A DNA stretch of 64,000 bases from NCBI GenBank assembly GCA_039707465.1, contig CM077658.1, positions 17,955,074-18,019,073 on the forward strand, read 5' to 3'. Made by a program: the position numbers and the translations under genes. A model generated the notes under the pieces. The model worked only from the letters and a program-made list of their open reading frames with translations, searched no databases and had not been told where the DNA came from. The DNA is from Rhabdophis nuchalis. Its lineage: Eukaryota; Chordata; Lepidosauria; Squamata; Natricidae. This document shows positions 22,605 through 33,172 of the stretch, in pieces (positions within the stretch are counted from its first letter, which is position 1; every line of letters begins with the position of its first letter).

Positions 22605-23664
22605 TGTGATAAATTGCTTTGATTATGGTACTATTTATGTCAAATTAAAAAAAAACCTATATATTCACACACACACCCCAATACACACAGGTTTTATTGC
22701 TAGGAACCCCCTAGAAATAGCTAAGAATGAGTTATAAGTAAATGGAATGAATGGTACAGTTGCTTTCATGTCTAGAAAATATCTTCTAATATTGTTTTGC
22801 TCTAATGCTTAGAACAGCAAATCTTTCTAGTCCAAACACATCTCGTTTGTAAACAAGGTCCAATTCAAATTTTGTTGAGCAAATACACTTTAACTTATTC
22901 ATGTTGATATTCCGAGATTACTCAGGGAATAAAATTGTCAGAAGCAAAAATATGTTTCTGAAATAACACGCTTCTCAATGACGAAGCTGTTTGTTAGACA
23001 TCTACTTATTCCTTCTTGCTGCTGTTTCCTGCAGCATCAGATGAAAAACCGGGAGGATGTGAGTTCTAGCACCCACCTGAGTTACTAAATTAGCTGGGTA
23101 ACCTTGGGCCAGACACTCTTACTTAGCCCTAGGAAAGAGGCAATGGTGAACCATTTCTGGGGTGGGTGGGGAGAATTACCAAGAAAACTGCAGGGAATTA
23201 TGCCACCAATATTTCTTTGGAACGAACCCTCAGATAAATTGGAATCCCATATAACTATTTCAGGAAGGGAGCCCTATAAACTCAACCTAGAGCACTGATA
23301 ACAGCTTAGCTCCGGGCGTAGCGTAATTTATGAGCAAGTGCCAAAGGCCTGCCCCATAATTCAGTAAGTTTTAACGGGACGCCATTAAATAGGGGTCTGC
23401 CGTTCCATGAAAGGCAAAGAAAAGATGGGGGTTTGTACCTATTCCCAGGTGCGGTTTTTTAAAGTGGAGTTTGTCTTCGATTTCTGCCGTTCTTCTCTTT
23501 GCTTTCTACGTGCTTGCCTTTCTTTCCAAACTGCTCCGATAATGCCAGCGGGAAGTTGACCTTCACTTTCTGAAAGGTCATCCTGCTGCAGAATCATTGA
23601 CGGGCCTCCCTGCAGTCTCCTTGGCTCAGAAAGCTTTGGCTAGAACTCTTAAAGAGTTAATCTG
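22605..23664. other. PHKB intron, no recognised feature
   Basis: Unrecognised. The segment at 23080-23300 ('taaattagctgggtaaccttgggccag...') resembles a decayed SINE but lacks boxes I can place with confidence. Confidence 0.4.
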
Positions 23665-24275
23665 TTATTTTTATTTTATTTTATTTTATTTTATTGAATT
23701 TATACCCCGCCCTTCTCCAACGGACCCAGGACAGCGCACAGGAATGTTAAAATACATACAAAACATATAAAATTTAAAAACCTTATTCTAATAAAACCCT
23801 GCGCTAAAAACCGAATTAAAAATCCCAAATTTAAAACTGTCTAATAGTCAGTAATGGAGGTTACGCTAGTCCGGCTAGATGGAATAGATGTGTCTTCAGA
23901 CACTTGCGGAAGAGGCGGAGGTCGGAGATGGTGCGGAGTTCAGGGGGTAAGTCGTTCCAGAGGGCTGGCCCCGCCACAGAGAAGGCTCTTCCCCTGGGTG
24001 TCGCCAGTCGGCATTGTCCAGCCGACGGCACCCTGAGGAGGCTCTCTCTGTGGGAGCGTATCGGTCTGAGGGATGTATGGGGCAGGAGGCGGTATCGCAT
24101 ATAACTAGGCCCCGAGCCATGGAGCGCTTTAAAGATGGTCGTTAAAACCTTGAAGCGCACCCGAAAGACCACAGGAAGCCAGTGCAGCTCGCGCAGGATA
24201 GGTGTTATGTGGGAGTGTCTAGGCGCTCCCGTAATCACCCGCGCGGCTGCGTTCTGGACTAGCTGCAGCTTTCAG
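23665..24275 (-). mobile_element. L2-like LINE 3' end with TTTTA tail
   Basis: A minus-strand frame (24238-23861) gives a LINE reverse transcriptase C-terminus: 'HITPILRELHWLPVVFRVRF', 'KVLTTIFKALHGSGPSYM', 'AGPALWNDLPPELRTI', 'FRKCLKTHLFHL'. The 3' UTR 'ggagaagggcggggtataaattc' on the minus strand ends in a (TAAAA)n tail. 3' ends of the same family occur at 30320, 44180 and 59745. Confidence 0.88.
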
Positions 24276-24459
24276 GTGCACCTCAAGGGGAATCCCAATC
24301 ATTGTTAACAATCATATGTTAACAATCATATGTGCCAGAAGTACGGACTGATGATGACTACCGCTTCTTTTTTCTGAAGGCTGTTCCAGATCATTTCCCT
24401 CTCCATCTCGCCTCCACTTGTCGGTCTCTTCTCTCCGAGATCATAAATTTTTCCCAAAG

Positions 24460-25033
24460 TGTTCTGACCTAGGCTTCCCAAAAGCATAAAGCTGACTCAT
24501 CATCCTGATAAAACCCCTTTTATTTAGCTGAAACGGAATTCCTCTCCAGCAAAGTCCCAGCCCACAGTCTTTCAAGAGATTTCACAACTACAGACTTTTC
24601 TCAGGCTTGGAGAGTTGCCAGGCCGATATCTTCCAAACGCCACACTGTAGCTAGCAGCAATTCCTTGGCAAGAAATCAAGAACAGATCTTCACCTGAATG
24701 AATTGAACTAATTGTCTCCTGCAAACTCCCCTCCCCTTTTGGTCCTCTTTATTCCCTATGGGAGGGGCCATTCACCGTCCACCTGTGGCTTTACTCCTGA
24801 GTTACTCTCTGCATGTTTACACTGGAACAGGCTCCAGCTGTTCTTCTGCCCCACTGATCTCCGACTCCGAAGGCAGCTGATAACTGTCAGACGGCCCTGG
24901 CCCCATCTCTTCCTCCAATGCAGAGTGCTCGTCAGAGCTTTCCGCAAACTCCAGGACTGGCCCATGTTGCCCCCCAACCTCCACACTGCCTGAATCTGCC
25001 ACCAGCTCCTCTGGCCACTGGCAATCTACAACA
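24460..25033 (-). mobile_element. Solo LTR (family A), full length with 5-bp TSD
   Basis: On the minus strand it runs from TGTTGTAGAT to GGTCAGAACA, 574 bp, flanked by perfect CAAAG duplications (24455-24459 and 25034-25038). The polyadenylation-like box and the acidic open segment (VGGQHGPVLEFAESSDEHSA) are retained. The minus strand around 25101-24817 is open for 94 codons. Confidence 0.92.
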
Positions 25034-25130
25034 CAAAGGAGCCTCTGATTCTTTAAAAAAACAAAAACAAATAAGCAATTCTCCTTCCTAATCTTTCCCA
25101 AACACTCTACCCTCGACCTTCTCTTTGAAC

Positions 25131-25132
<2 letters not shown>

Positions 25133-25164
<32 letters not shown>

Positions 25165-25173
25165 TGTGTGTGT
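25133..25173. repeat. TG dinucleotide microsatellite
   Basis: About 20 TG units with one TT interruption, ending 27 bp upstream of PHKB window exon 10. It therefore stands where the branch point and pyrimidine tract would normally lie. Confidence 0.95.
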
Positions 25174-25199
25174 GACATTTACATTATCATGTTCTACAG

Positions 25200-25283
25200 G
25201 CTTATTTCCACCTGGGCATCAACGAAAAATTGGGACTCTCAGGAAGACCGGATCGGCCAATTGGTTGCCTTGGAACATCAAAG
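25200..25283 (+). CDS. PHKB: PHKB exon (window exon 10)
   Basis: 28 codons: [20 protein letters not shown] then IGCLGTSK, bounded by tacag and a weak donor gttctt. This is the conserved '[21 protein letters not shown]' block of the phosphorylase kinase regulatory subunits. Phase 0 at both ends. Confidence 0.96.
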
Positions 25284-25460
25284 GTTCTTACAGGGAATTA
25301 CTATTCTGCACGGTTTAGTTAGCGTAAATATTGGAGGTGGTCTAAATTATTCTTTAAGCTCGGCAAGACATTTGGAGCGAAGCTTTTTGCTCCCTTTTCA
25401 TGAATTAGGCCCTTTGAGATTTGCATGGTTTATAACTGAAATTGCAAATGTAATCTAAGA

Positions 25461-25745
25461 CTAGCTGATAACCCAGCATTGCCCAGGTATTTAACTATAG
25501 GGGGGAAATATCCGGACCAAACGTAATGTTGGATTTTCCCCCTTACCAGAGGGAGCCCCCTTGTGGAGTGCTGTGAAGCCGTGACTATGGCAACTCCACT
25601 GCGCTGTACAGTAGAAGCCATTTTAAGGCACAACAGGCTGTATCTTAACAGAACACATACCCCGAGAAGTTTTAGGAGTGTCTTACCCCCCCCCCCCCAC
25701 AGTATTTGTTTCCAGAGAGTAAGGCATCTGCGTACCAAGTTAGAA
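25461..25745 (-). mobile_element. Non-autonomous Helitron (family H2), 3' half
   Basis: In reverse complement the 3' end is '...cctgggcaatgctgggttatcagCTAG' followed by T: a hairpin plus CTAG terminus. It shares 'ccttaccagagggagcccccttgtggag', 'ccattttaaggcacaacaggctg' and 'accccgag..gt.ttaggagtgt' with copies at 40703 and 45696. A C-run at 25686-25699 is inside. Confidence 0.75.
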
Positions 25746-25941
25746 CTTGTACTTCCCTAACCATGTTAGTTGTGAGGTTCCACCAAACCTTTAGCTTGGC
25801 TTACTTGAATGCCTCGATAATGAAAAACTCTGTGTTGATTGGCTGTAACTATAACATAGAATTTAGTGTTTTCTCTCATAAAAATGAAGATCTGATTGTC
25901 CGTATTTTGTGGATCTGAGACATTGGTGGTTTATTCTATAG

Positions 25942-26046
25942 ATTTATCGCATACTAGGGAAAACGGTGGTTTGCTACCCAATCATCTTTGACCTGAGCGA
26001 TTTCTACATGTCGCAGGATGTTATGATGCTGATTGATGATATTAAG
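25942..26046 (+). CDS. PHKB: PHKB exon (window exon 11)
   Basis: 35 codons: [20 protein letters not shown] then [15 protein letters not shown], bounded by tatag and gtactt. The '[25 protein letters not shown]' block is diagnostic of PHKB. Phase 0 at both ends. Confidence 0.97.
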
Positions 26047-26885
26047 GTACTTTCTGACGAAATGTGATTCTGCTTGTATGTTTTAATTTTAAAAGCTTAG
26101 ATACTTCAATCATAGATTAAGTCTTGTACTTTATTGGTCTGGGAACAGAAAGATTTTTTTAAAAAAATAAGAAGGCCTTTTACTCAATAAGGAAGGGACA
26201 CAATTACTCTCTCCAGAATCTTATAGCTGAAGTTGAATTTATTTCCTTACTTAACATAAAAGAAAACCTCACTTAAAAAAAAGAAGCAGGCATAATTTGA
26301 ACTGACCTGCATTAGACTGGATTATATAGCTAATTCTATATATTAGCCACAAAGTTGAAAGTTACTGCATCTGGAGCAATAGAAGAACATTTGTGGATTG
26401 CTTTTTCTATAAAAATATTCTTTCACTATAAGATGCCACACCTTTTTCTTATTTTTTTACGAAGCACAGAAATGGGTCAAAGAGAAGTCCAGGATGAAGT
26501 AGACAGATACGAGAAATGCCCTCCAGTATCAAATAACCACATTAAAGGGGCCAAAGTATCAGGATTGGCTTTCTTTGTAAAAATTTAAATTGAGGATTAA
26601 TCACGCAGCTGTAAATGGGGAAGGAGAGAAAGAGAGAGAGGGAGAGAGACTGGAGTGATGCTGAATTGATCAAAGTTGCTAGAAATCTACTTTTGAGCTG
26701 ATAAGCGTTACTTTCATAAATGAGAAAAAAATAATCCTGGTGCTCCAGAAGGAAATTACAATGTTGTTGGAAACCCCAAGGAGAGATTTTGATTTACAGT
26801 ATATTCACCATCTGCTGGCTTGCAAAGATTGGGTTGGATAATCAGGGAACACTCAGTGCCAGAGAATAGGGCTCTATAATTTTAC
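26047..26885. other. PHKB intron, no recognised feature
   Basis: AT-rich with no motif recognised. A short GA tract occurs at 26626-26650. Confidence 0.45.
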
Positions 26886-26899
26886 CTTTTAAAAAATAT

Positions 26900-27028
26900 T
26901 CTCCCTCCCTCCCTCCCTCCCTTCTTTCTTTCTTTCTTTCTTTCTTTCTCTTTTTTCTCTTTACTCCCTCCCTCTTTCTCTTCTTACCTTCCTTCCTTTC
27001 CTCCTTCCTTCCCTCCCTCCCTCCCTCC

Positions 27029-27064
<36 letters not shown>

Positions 27065-27120
27065 TTTCTCTTTTCTTCCTCCCTCCCTCTTTCTCTTCTT
27101 TCCTTCCTTCCTTTCCTCCT

Positions 27121-27153
<33 letters not shown>

Positions 27154-27290
27154 GTCTTTCTCTCTCTGTGTCAAGGTTCCAACTAGCAGACCCAACTAAA
27201 TAAGAACTCCGAGGTCTTTCTCTGTCTGTCTGTCTGTCTGTTCCCCCCTTTTTTTTTCTGTCTCCCCCCCCCGCCCTCTCTCATCTATCT
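26900..27290. repeat. Polypyrimidine CCCT/CTTT low-complexity block
   Basis: Pure C/T for most of 26900-27175, built of CCTC, CTTT and CTCT units with two similar halves (about 26903-27010 and 27010-27130). It continues after a short gap as (GTCT)n at 27218-27240. Minus-strand Lys/Arg/Glu-rich frames are compositional artefacts. Confidence 0.95.
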
Positions 27291-27523
27291 ATGTACCAGA
27301 TCTAAATTGCATTGTATATACCATTTCTCAACCACGGCCACTAGAAGATATGTGGACTTCATCTCCCAGAATTCCCCAGCCAGTCATACATGTATTCAAC
27401 ACATCCGCGTACTCTCACCTATTGTTTGGTTTTGTTAATTGGATGATTTTTTTTTTAAATTGCAATTTACACTATTTTAATATTTTTTCTCTCCTTTTGG
27501 GGGTGGGGGCTTTATTTCCCCAG

Positions 27524-27606
27524 AATGCTTTGCAGTTCATTAAACAATACTGGAAAATGCACGGCCGTCCTTTATTCCTTGTGCTCATCCGAGAGGACAA
27601 TATCAG
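27524..27606 (+). CDS. PHKB: PHKB exon (window exon 12)
   Basis: Bounded by cccag and gtgaga. Reads [18 protein letters not shown] then LVLIREDNI plus two bases of Arg. The '[18 protein letters not shown]' segment is conserved through the phosphorylase kinase alpha/beta family. The following intron is only 108 bp and contains a (CA)n tract. Confidence 0.97.
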
Positions 27607-27628
27607 GTGAGACTTCGCCCATAGAAAC

Positions 27629-27648
27629 ACACACACACACACACACAA
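27629..27648. repeat. CA dinucleotide microsatellite
   Basis: About ten CA units inside the 108-bp intron between exons 12 and 13. Length variation here changes a very short intron. Confidence 0.9.
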
Positions 27649-27714
27649 GATTCCCAATGCTCGGACATGTGAGAAGTTTGCAACATAAAATCTTGTGTGT
27701 TTCTTTTACATCAG

Positions 27715-27805
27715 GGGAAGTAGATTCAATCCCATACTGGACATGCTTGCCTCCTTTAAGAAAAGTGTGGTCGGTGGAGTGAAGGTTCATGTCGATAGGC
27801 TGCAG
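27715..27805 (+). CDS. PHKB: PHKB exon (window exon 13)
   Basis: Bounded by catcag and gtatag. The first base completes Arg, then [20 protein letters not shown] and [10 protein letters not shown]. Matches PHKB, with 'ASFKKSVV' where mammals have 'AALKKGII'. Ends phase 0. Confidence 0.96.
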
Positions 27806-27908
27806 GTATAGTTGTCTTTTCATTGATGCATGGCATAAAATGTAATTAAATTAAATGTAACTGATGCATGGCATGAAATTTCAAGGAATCAGCAGGTATG
27901 AATGTGTC

Positions 27909-28165
27909 TGTTCTGACCCAGCTATCCAAACATGAGAAATCATCTGGAGTGAACTCAAAGATTCCTTTATTAGGAGCGCCAGCAGCCCCCGCAAACAGTT
28001 TCTCTCTCACTGCAGGCTTACAAGTCCGTTCGGCAGGGAGATGAATAGTTGTCTGCCATACCTATTCATCTCCTCCCCCTGCCTTTTATCCCCAGATCTA
28101 GGGTGGCTCTTCCTTCCCTAGAACCGGCCCATAGATTTCCACTGCTCTCCTCTCCTCTGACATCA
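27909..28165 (-). mobile_element. Probable LTR fragment of a second family
   Basis: On the minus strand it ends 'gctgggtcagaaca', preceded by 'cctaataaaggaatc' (an AATAAA box about 55 bp from the end). The arrangement is that of an LTR 3' end, related in its terminus to family A but different in body. The 5' limit is not clear. Confidence 0.5.
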
Positions 28166-29545
28166 TAAAATACAACACTTAGTGATGGAATCAACAAAAA
28201 TCATACTAGAAACTAAATAAAACAATCTAAATCATAAAAAAGAAGAAGAAGAAAAAATCAGGCCATGTGTGAATTCGCCCAGTTATGCTGTATTCATTAA
28301 ATCACGGTTAACTGGTTTAAGGCAATGTATTAAACATGCATAAAACTTCTTCATGTATGTTTATAGTTCCAGGCAATGTATGAATCCAGTCCTTGCCTTC
28401 AAAATCATGCTGAGTCAATTGCAACACTTCCTACTGCTTGCCAATTTAGGGGTTCCGTTCCATGCAATGAGGAGGAGATGACAGTGATGGCAACTGTTAA
28501 AATCTAGCTTCTGTTTGGACAATGTTTGGTTCATCAGTTTTGTGTTCCTTTCTTGTTTTTAAAAGTGTTGCTTAATAAATAAAGGCTGCCAGAATCTTTA
28601 GCATCTGGATAGACGGCTGGAGCCATTGTGCTATTTTCAACCTGACCTGTGCACAATTACTTCCCAGATTTAAATAATGCAACATTTTCTTTTGCTAAGG
28701 CTTGAGCATTAATTTCCTAAATTACTCCACTGTTGCATTCTTGGACATCGTCCATTTCATTATAGAAAGAGGAAAAATTGAAATAGTGAGATTATGAAAT
28801 GCTAATAATGCATTATCTATTAGAGGGAATATATGTTCGCGTTCATAATTTACTTGCCGCTTCTGCATTTGTATGCAGAGAGTTAGGCCTTTTAGACATT
28901 AATTCATAGAAGAGTTATATAATTTTGCATGAAAATACCTTCCATTTTGGTCGTAAAACTACAGTTTCCAGGCTCGGCTAGAATATTTTTCCCATTTACG
29001 GGCTATAATAAAGTTATTACAATTTGTGCTCAGATATACAAGATAAACGGGGAATATAAAGATCAGTATAAAACACGTAAATCAAATTATGGCAGAGAGA
29101 CAGCCTTCCCATTGTGGTGGCGTAGCTTTCTTGATATATTTCGCGATATAAATGAAAAGTTACTCTAACCTTATCTCTATTAGTTTCGCCTCGCCAATGT
29201 GAAAGCCTTTTTCCTTGATTCAGTGTAATCTGTTTTCCCCTTAGAGATCTATTTGAATATTCAAAGGATTAATAGCAGATAATATGTAAACCTGATAAAA
29301 TATTAATAAGAAAAAGTGCATCTTTGTTTTCCAGCAAAGCATAAATATTTGGGGAGGGAATTGAATTGGACGGTTGGGGGAAGAGATATACAGCTAATCC
29401 TTCTTTCTCCTTCGGCAGTAAAATCCTGGGGAAAAAGGGGGCTAGAAACATACTTTAACATCTGAGGTAAACAGTTGCTTAGAATAATAAGCAAACAACA
29501 AAAATATTGTTCTTGCCGTATCTGGAGGCTAGTCTTATAAGAACT
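28166..29545. other. PHKB intron, no recognised feature
   Basis: About 1.4 kb of AT-rich sequence with no repeat or exon signature I can name on either strand. Confidence 0.45.
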
Positions 29546-29901
29546 GATGGCAAACCTATGGCACAGGTGGCATGCAGAGCCCTTTCTGTGAGCATGCAAC
29601 CCGTTGCCTCAACTCAGCTCCAATTGCTTTACCGCATGCCTCCTGCCAGCCAGCTGGTTTTCTGGTCTCTGCCCCACACATCTGGAGATGCGCGTGCATG
29701 CATGGGGCAGTGGTGGGTTTCTGCAGGCTCGCACCTACTCATGAGAGCCGGTTGGTGAAATTTAGAGAACCGGTGAGAGGGGGTTCCATCGGCATACCTG
29801 GAAGTAAATCTGGCCCGCTGTTGCCAGTGACCCAACGGGAAGGAAAGGGAAGGGAAGGAAAGGGAAGGAAGGAAGGAAGGAAGGAAGGAAAGAAAGAAGG
29901 A

Positions 29902-29969
<68 letters not shown>

Positions 29970-30245
29970 GAATTTATCATCACAATTGAGTCCAAAATTT
30001 TGGTTGCTTAGCAAGAGCGTTGTTAAATGAGTTTCACCACATTTTAAAAGGTGGCCACTCCCACCCTCTCACATGACTGCCAAGCCACGCCCACAAAATA
30101 GGCCACACCTACAGAGTAGGTTGTAAACATTTTGAAACCCACCCCTGCACTGAGGGCTGCGCACCCATGCATGGAGAGGCAGGGCACTGGGGGGGGGGGG
30201 TTGTCACACATACATTGCATTATGGGTGTGCACACACGCATTCAT
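29546..30245. mobile_element. hAT-type MITE ('gatggcaaacctatggcac' family) split by a second hAT element
   Basis: The left part, 29546-29707, starts 'ctgatggcaaacctatggcacagg'. The right part resumes at about 30147 and includes 'cattatgggtgtgcacacacgc', as in related elements. Between them lies 29708-30146. The 3' terminus appears lost to a microsatellite and an L2 tail. Confidence 0.55.
29708..30146. mobile_element. hAT-type MITE ('cagtggtggg' family) with expanded GGAA/GAAA tract
   Basis: Ends CAGTGGTGGGTTTC and GAAACCCACCCCTG are inverted repeats. The body matches the complete copy at 60356-60731 ('gctcgcacctactc.tgagagccggttggtgaaatttagagaacc'). A purine microsatellite of about 130 bp (29838-29968) has expanded at the site where the other copy has only about 80 bp. 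No clean 8-bp duplication is visible. Confidence 0.75.
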
Positions 30246-30285
30246 TCATTCATTCATTCATTCATTCATTCATTCATTCATTCAT

Positions 30286-30316
<31 letters not shown>

Positions 30317-30395
30317 TTGAATTTTTATACCGCCCTTCTCCCTTCCGGGACTCAGGGCGGTGTAGAGGCGACAATAAAAATCATTTGGCATGCGG
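30239..30395 (-). mobile_element. L2-like LINE 3' end with ATTC/ATTT tail
   Basis: (ATTC)n then (ATTT)n at 30239-30318, followed by 'gaatttttataccgcccttctcccttccgggactcagggcggtgtagagg'. This is the reverse complement of the L2-like 3' UTR also seen at 23693, 44190 and 59770. Confidence 0.85.
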
Positions 30396-31090
30396 CAATG
30401 CAAAGTTTAGCCGTCACTTATAAGGGCAACTTTTTTTTCCAGACCAGTTTTATTTTGTGCAAAAAATGCGATTTTCGTGGGATTTAGAATTTGTATTATT
30501 TATTTTTAATTGGTCAGACAGATGTTTAAACTGGATTTGGTCTTTTTGTTCCTCTGCTGAGTCCTTCCCAAGGAGCTGGGATAGACAGATCTAGTTTAAT
30601 AATATTAAACGTATCATTGCAAGATGTGAAGTGTCCTTTTTCACTATTAGTAGTATTTGTTATTTCCCCTCTGCAAAATCTCAGAAGAGCATTTGAAGGT
30701 GCTGGTTCTCACATACTGGAGGGACTGTGCCAGTAATATGCATGATTTAGGATTATATATGTTCAGAGTTAAAGTTTCAGAAGCTTATCTCTTAGGATAA
30801 CTAGGAACCGAAATACAAAGAGTTGGGTTTTTTTAAAGTTGAGGAAATAAAAAAATCATAGCTGCTGCTGAAGCTCTGATATGTTAATCGATTCTAACAT
30901 TTCTGCAGATCTGCTTTTATCTATATACTTCTAAAACTCTTGTATCTGTAACCTTCAACTGAAAGAAAAATTTAATGACGGTCAATTAGTACAATGTGTT
31001 AAAATGGACTTGGCTGCATCTTGTATGAACAATAGCGAGCAGGGTCTATTAGTATCTATTGATCTCCTATATCCAGGCAGCAGATGTTGA
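30396..31090. other. PHKB intron, no recognised feature
   Basis: Unrecognised sequence without exon or repeat signatures. Confidence 0.45.
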
Positions 31091-31094
31091 AAAA

Positions 31095-31480
31095 GATTCA
31101 AATCTCTCTCTCTCCTTCTTTTTCTCACTTTCTTTCTCTGTCTCTGTCTGTCTGTACCTCTGAATGTCTGTTTGTCTCTTTCTTTCTGTCTCTCTCTGTC
31201 TCTGTCTCTCTCATACACACACACACACACAGAGCCCAGTCCTTTCCTCCTTCACTCCCTCTGTTTCTCTCTCTCTATTACCTAGCTGACCATTCCATCC
31301 CTCCATCCCTCCATGGTCATGTTTCCAAAAGTATCACTCTCTGTGTCTCTCTGTCTCTGTCTGTCTGTCTCTCTCTCTTTCATACACACACACACACACA
31401 ATACAATACAATACAATACAATACAATACAATACAATAGCAGAGTTGGAAGGGACCTTGTAGGTCTTCTAGTCCAACCCC
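31095..31480. repeat. CT-rich/CA microsatellite cluster with two CR1 3'-tail remnants
   Basis: CT/TCTG-rich low complexity, (CA)n at 31214-31231 and 31385-31400, then (AATAC)n at 31399-31438. It continues as 'agcagagttggaagggaccttgtaggtcttctagtccaacccc', the minus-orientation CR1 3' terminus. A segment of about 110 bp around 31225-31330 recurs at 31480-31570 ('acctagctgaccattccatcc...'). Confidence 0.85.
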
Positions 31481-31667
31481 CACACTCCACTCCCTTCCTC
31501 CCTCACTCTATTACCTGGCTGACCATTCCAACCATCCATCCCTCCATGGTTGTGTTTCCAAAAGCAGTTTGAAGTGTGTTATTATGCACTATTACATCAA
31601 ACTATGGATTTCCCATATCTGTCTACTAAATGCTGTTTTTATCTTCCATTCCTCTTCTGTATTTCAG

Positions 31668-31729
31668 ACATTAATATCTGGAGCGGTGGTTGAACAATTG
31701 GATTTCTTAAGAATCAGTGACACAGAGGA
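31668..31729 (+). CDS. PHKB: PHKB exon (window exon 14)
   Basis: Bounded by ttcag and gtacgt. Reads TLISGAVVEQLDFLRISDTE plus two bases. Identical in this stretch to PHKB as I know it. Begins the linker between the GH15-like and C-terminal parts. Phase 0 start, phase 2 end. Confidence 0.97.
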
Positions 31730-31886
31730 GTACGTATATCCGAAATTGTACTGAAAGCATAGATTCACGCGCCTCCGATGGGCTTTCTAGATCATTTGTC
31801 TTAGCTCAGTGTCATGTTAGAAAAGTAGAACAAGAAAGCATCCGTTAGATTTTTTTCAGGCTCCACAATATCTTTTTTTTCTGCAG

Positions 31887-32049
31887 GCCTCCGGAATTTA
31901 AGAGTTTTGAAGAACTGGAGCTTCCCAAACATTCAAAAGTCAAGAGGCAAACCAGCACACCAAATGCAACTGAGTTAGAACAGCAGCCAGATATTAATCA
32001 CAGCGACTGGAAAAACAAGCCAATGCATGAGATACTTCAGAAACTGAAT
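31887..32049 (+). CDS. PHKB: PHKB exon (window exon 15)
   Basis: Bounded by tgcag and gtgagt. Reads (E)[20 protein letters not shown], then a variable [17 protein letters not shown] stretch, ending [11 protein letters not shown]. The middle is the least conserved part seen so far, consistent with a flexible linker; the ends match PHKB closely. Ends phase 0. Confidence 0.95.
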
Positions 32050-32317
32050 GTGAGTTTCTAAACGCTTGATCTGTGGTACGTAAGGAAGAAAGTCACAATC
32101 ACAATTGTGGATCGTTTCCACGAGGTTGAGAAACACTGATTTGATCCCCTGCCTTCTCATTTATACTGAAAAACTATTGTATTTTCCAATTTTCCAGTGG
32201 CTATATTTGGTTCCAAGGACCAAAGTGAGAACTCCTTATAGAAGTTAAGGAAGACATTCATCATTGAAAAATGTATATCGGTTAAGATTACTGTGTTCTA
32301 ACCATTGTACCACCATG

Positions 32318-32640
32318 AAAGGAAGGAAAGAAGGAAGGAAGGAAGGAAAGAAGGAAGGAAAGAAGGAAGGAAGGAAGGAAGGAAGGAAGGAAGGAAGGAA
32401 GGAAGGAAAGAAGGAAGGAAGGAAGGATGGAATGTATATACTGCTTTACAGTGCTTTATAGCCTTCTCTAAGTGGTTTATGGAGTCAGACTATTCCTCAT
32501 TTTACCCACCTCGAAAGGATGGAGGACTGAGTCAACCTTGAGCCTGGTGAGATTCGAACTGCCGAATTGCAGGCAGCCGGAAGTCAGCAGAAGTAGCCTG
32601 CGGTATTGCATTCTAACCTCTGTGCCACCATGGCTCTTAA
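32318..32640 (-). mobile_element. tRNA/CORE-type SINE with GGAA microsatellite
   Basis: In reverse complement the unit starts 'gagccatggtggcacagaggtt' (A-box-like), carries 'gcagttcgaatctcacc' (B-box-like) and the MIR-like 'ggttgactcagtcctccatcctttcgaggtgggtaaaatgagg'. It ends at a (GGAA)n array (32318-32428). Related plus-strand copies are at 50717 and 51103. Confidence 0.75.
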
Positions 32641-32766
32641 ACAAAAGACTCCAAGCAGGGTCTTGTCCATAGTGCCAACAAACAGCAGAGTGTGTTCTGT
32701 AAAACCTTGGGAAAATCACACATGTCTCTACTAACCTTTTACAATTTGGTGATTATTCCTCGACAG

Positions 32767-32848
32767 GACTGCAGCTGCGTGGCAAGCCAGATCATTCTGT
32801 TGAGCATTTTGCTCAAAAGGGAAGGCCCACATTTTATCACCAAGGAAG
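32767..32848 (+). CDS. PHKB: PHKB exon (window exon 16)
   Basis: Bounded by gacag and gtaggc. Reads [20 protein letters not shown] then PHFITKE plus one base. Conserved start of the PHKB C-terminal region. Phase 0 start, phase 1 end. Confidence 0.96.
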
Positions 32849-32944
32849 GTAGGCTGGCAGGAGCCTCTTTTGCTTATCGGTGTTGCTATCTTGCTCATGG
32901 GGGGTGCATGCCTAGAAAGTGGAAGGAACTGAACGCTTTTAAAT

Positions 32945-33172
32945 CCAGAAAGTCCTCGACTTAATGACCCCGATTGGGATGAGAATTTTTGCTAATGGAC
33001 CCTGTTGTTCAAGCGAGCCACACTCAGTTTTACAAACCCCTTTGCCATGGTCTTTTAAGTGAATCACATGGTTGTTATGCAGTGGTCACAAGTGTGAAAA
33101 ATGATCATCAGTCAGATTTTTCAGTGCCGTTGCAACTTTAATGGACCGTTGTAAGTCAAGGACTAACCTGTA
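32945..33172. mobile_element. MITE of the 'acttacgaccac' family
   Basis: Left end 'ccagaaagtcctcgacttaatgacccc', right end 'gttgtaagtcaaggactaacctgta' (inverted), with the family's typical 'tgaatcacatggttgttatgcagtggtcac' interior. About 230 bp. Confidence 0.75.

Noticed and set aside
29572..30030. 152-codon frame with Lys/Glu repeats
   Set aside because: Runs through a hAT MITE and its purine microsatellite; not a gene.
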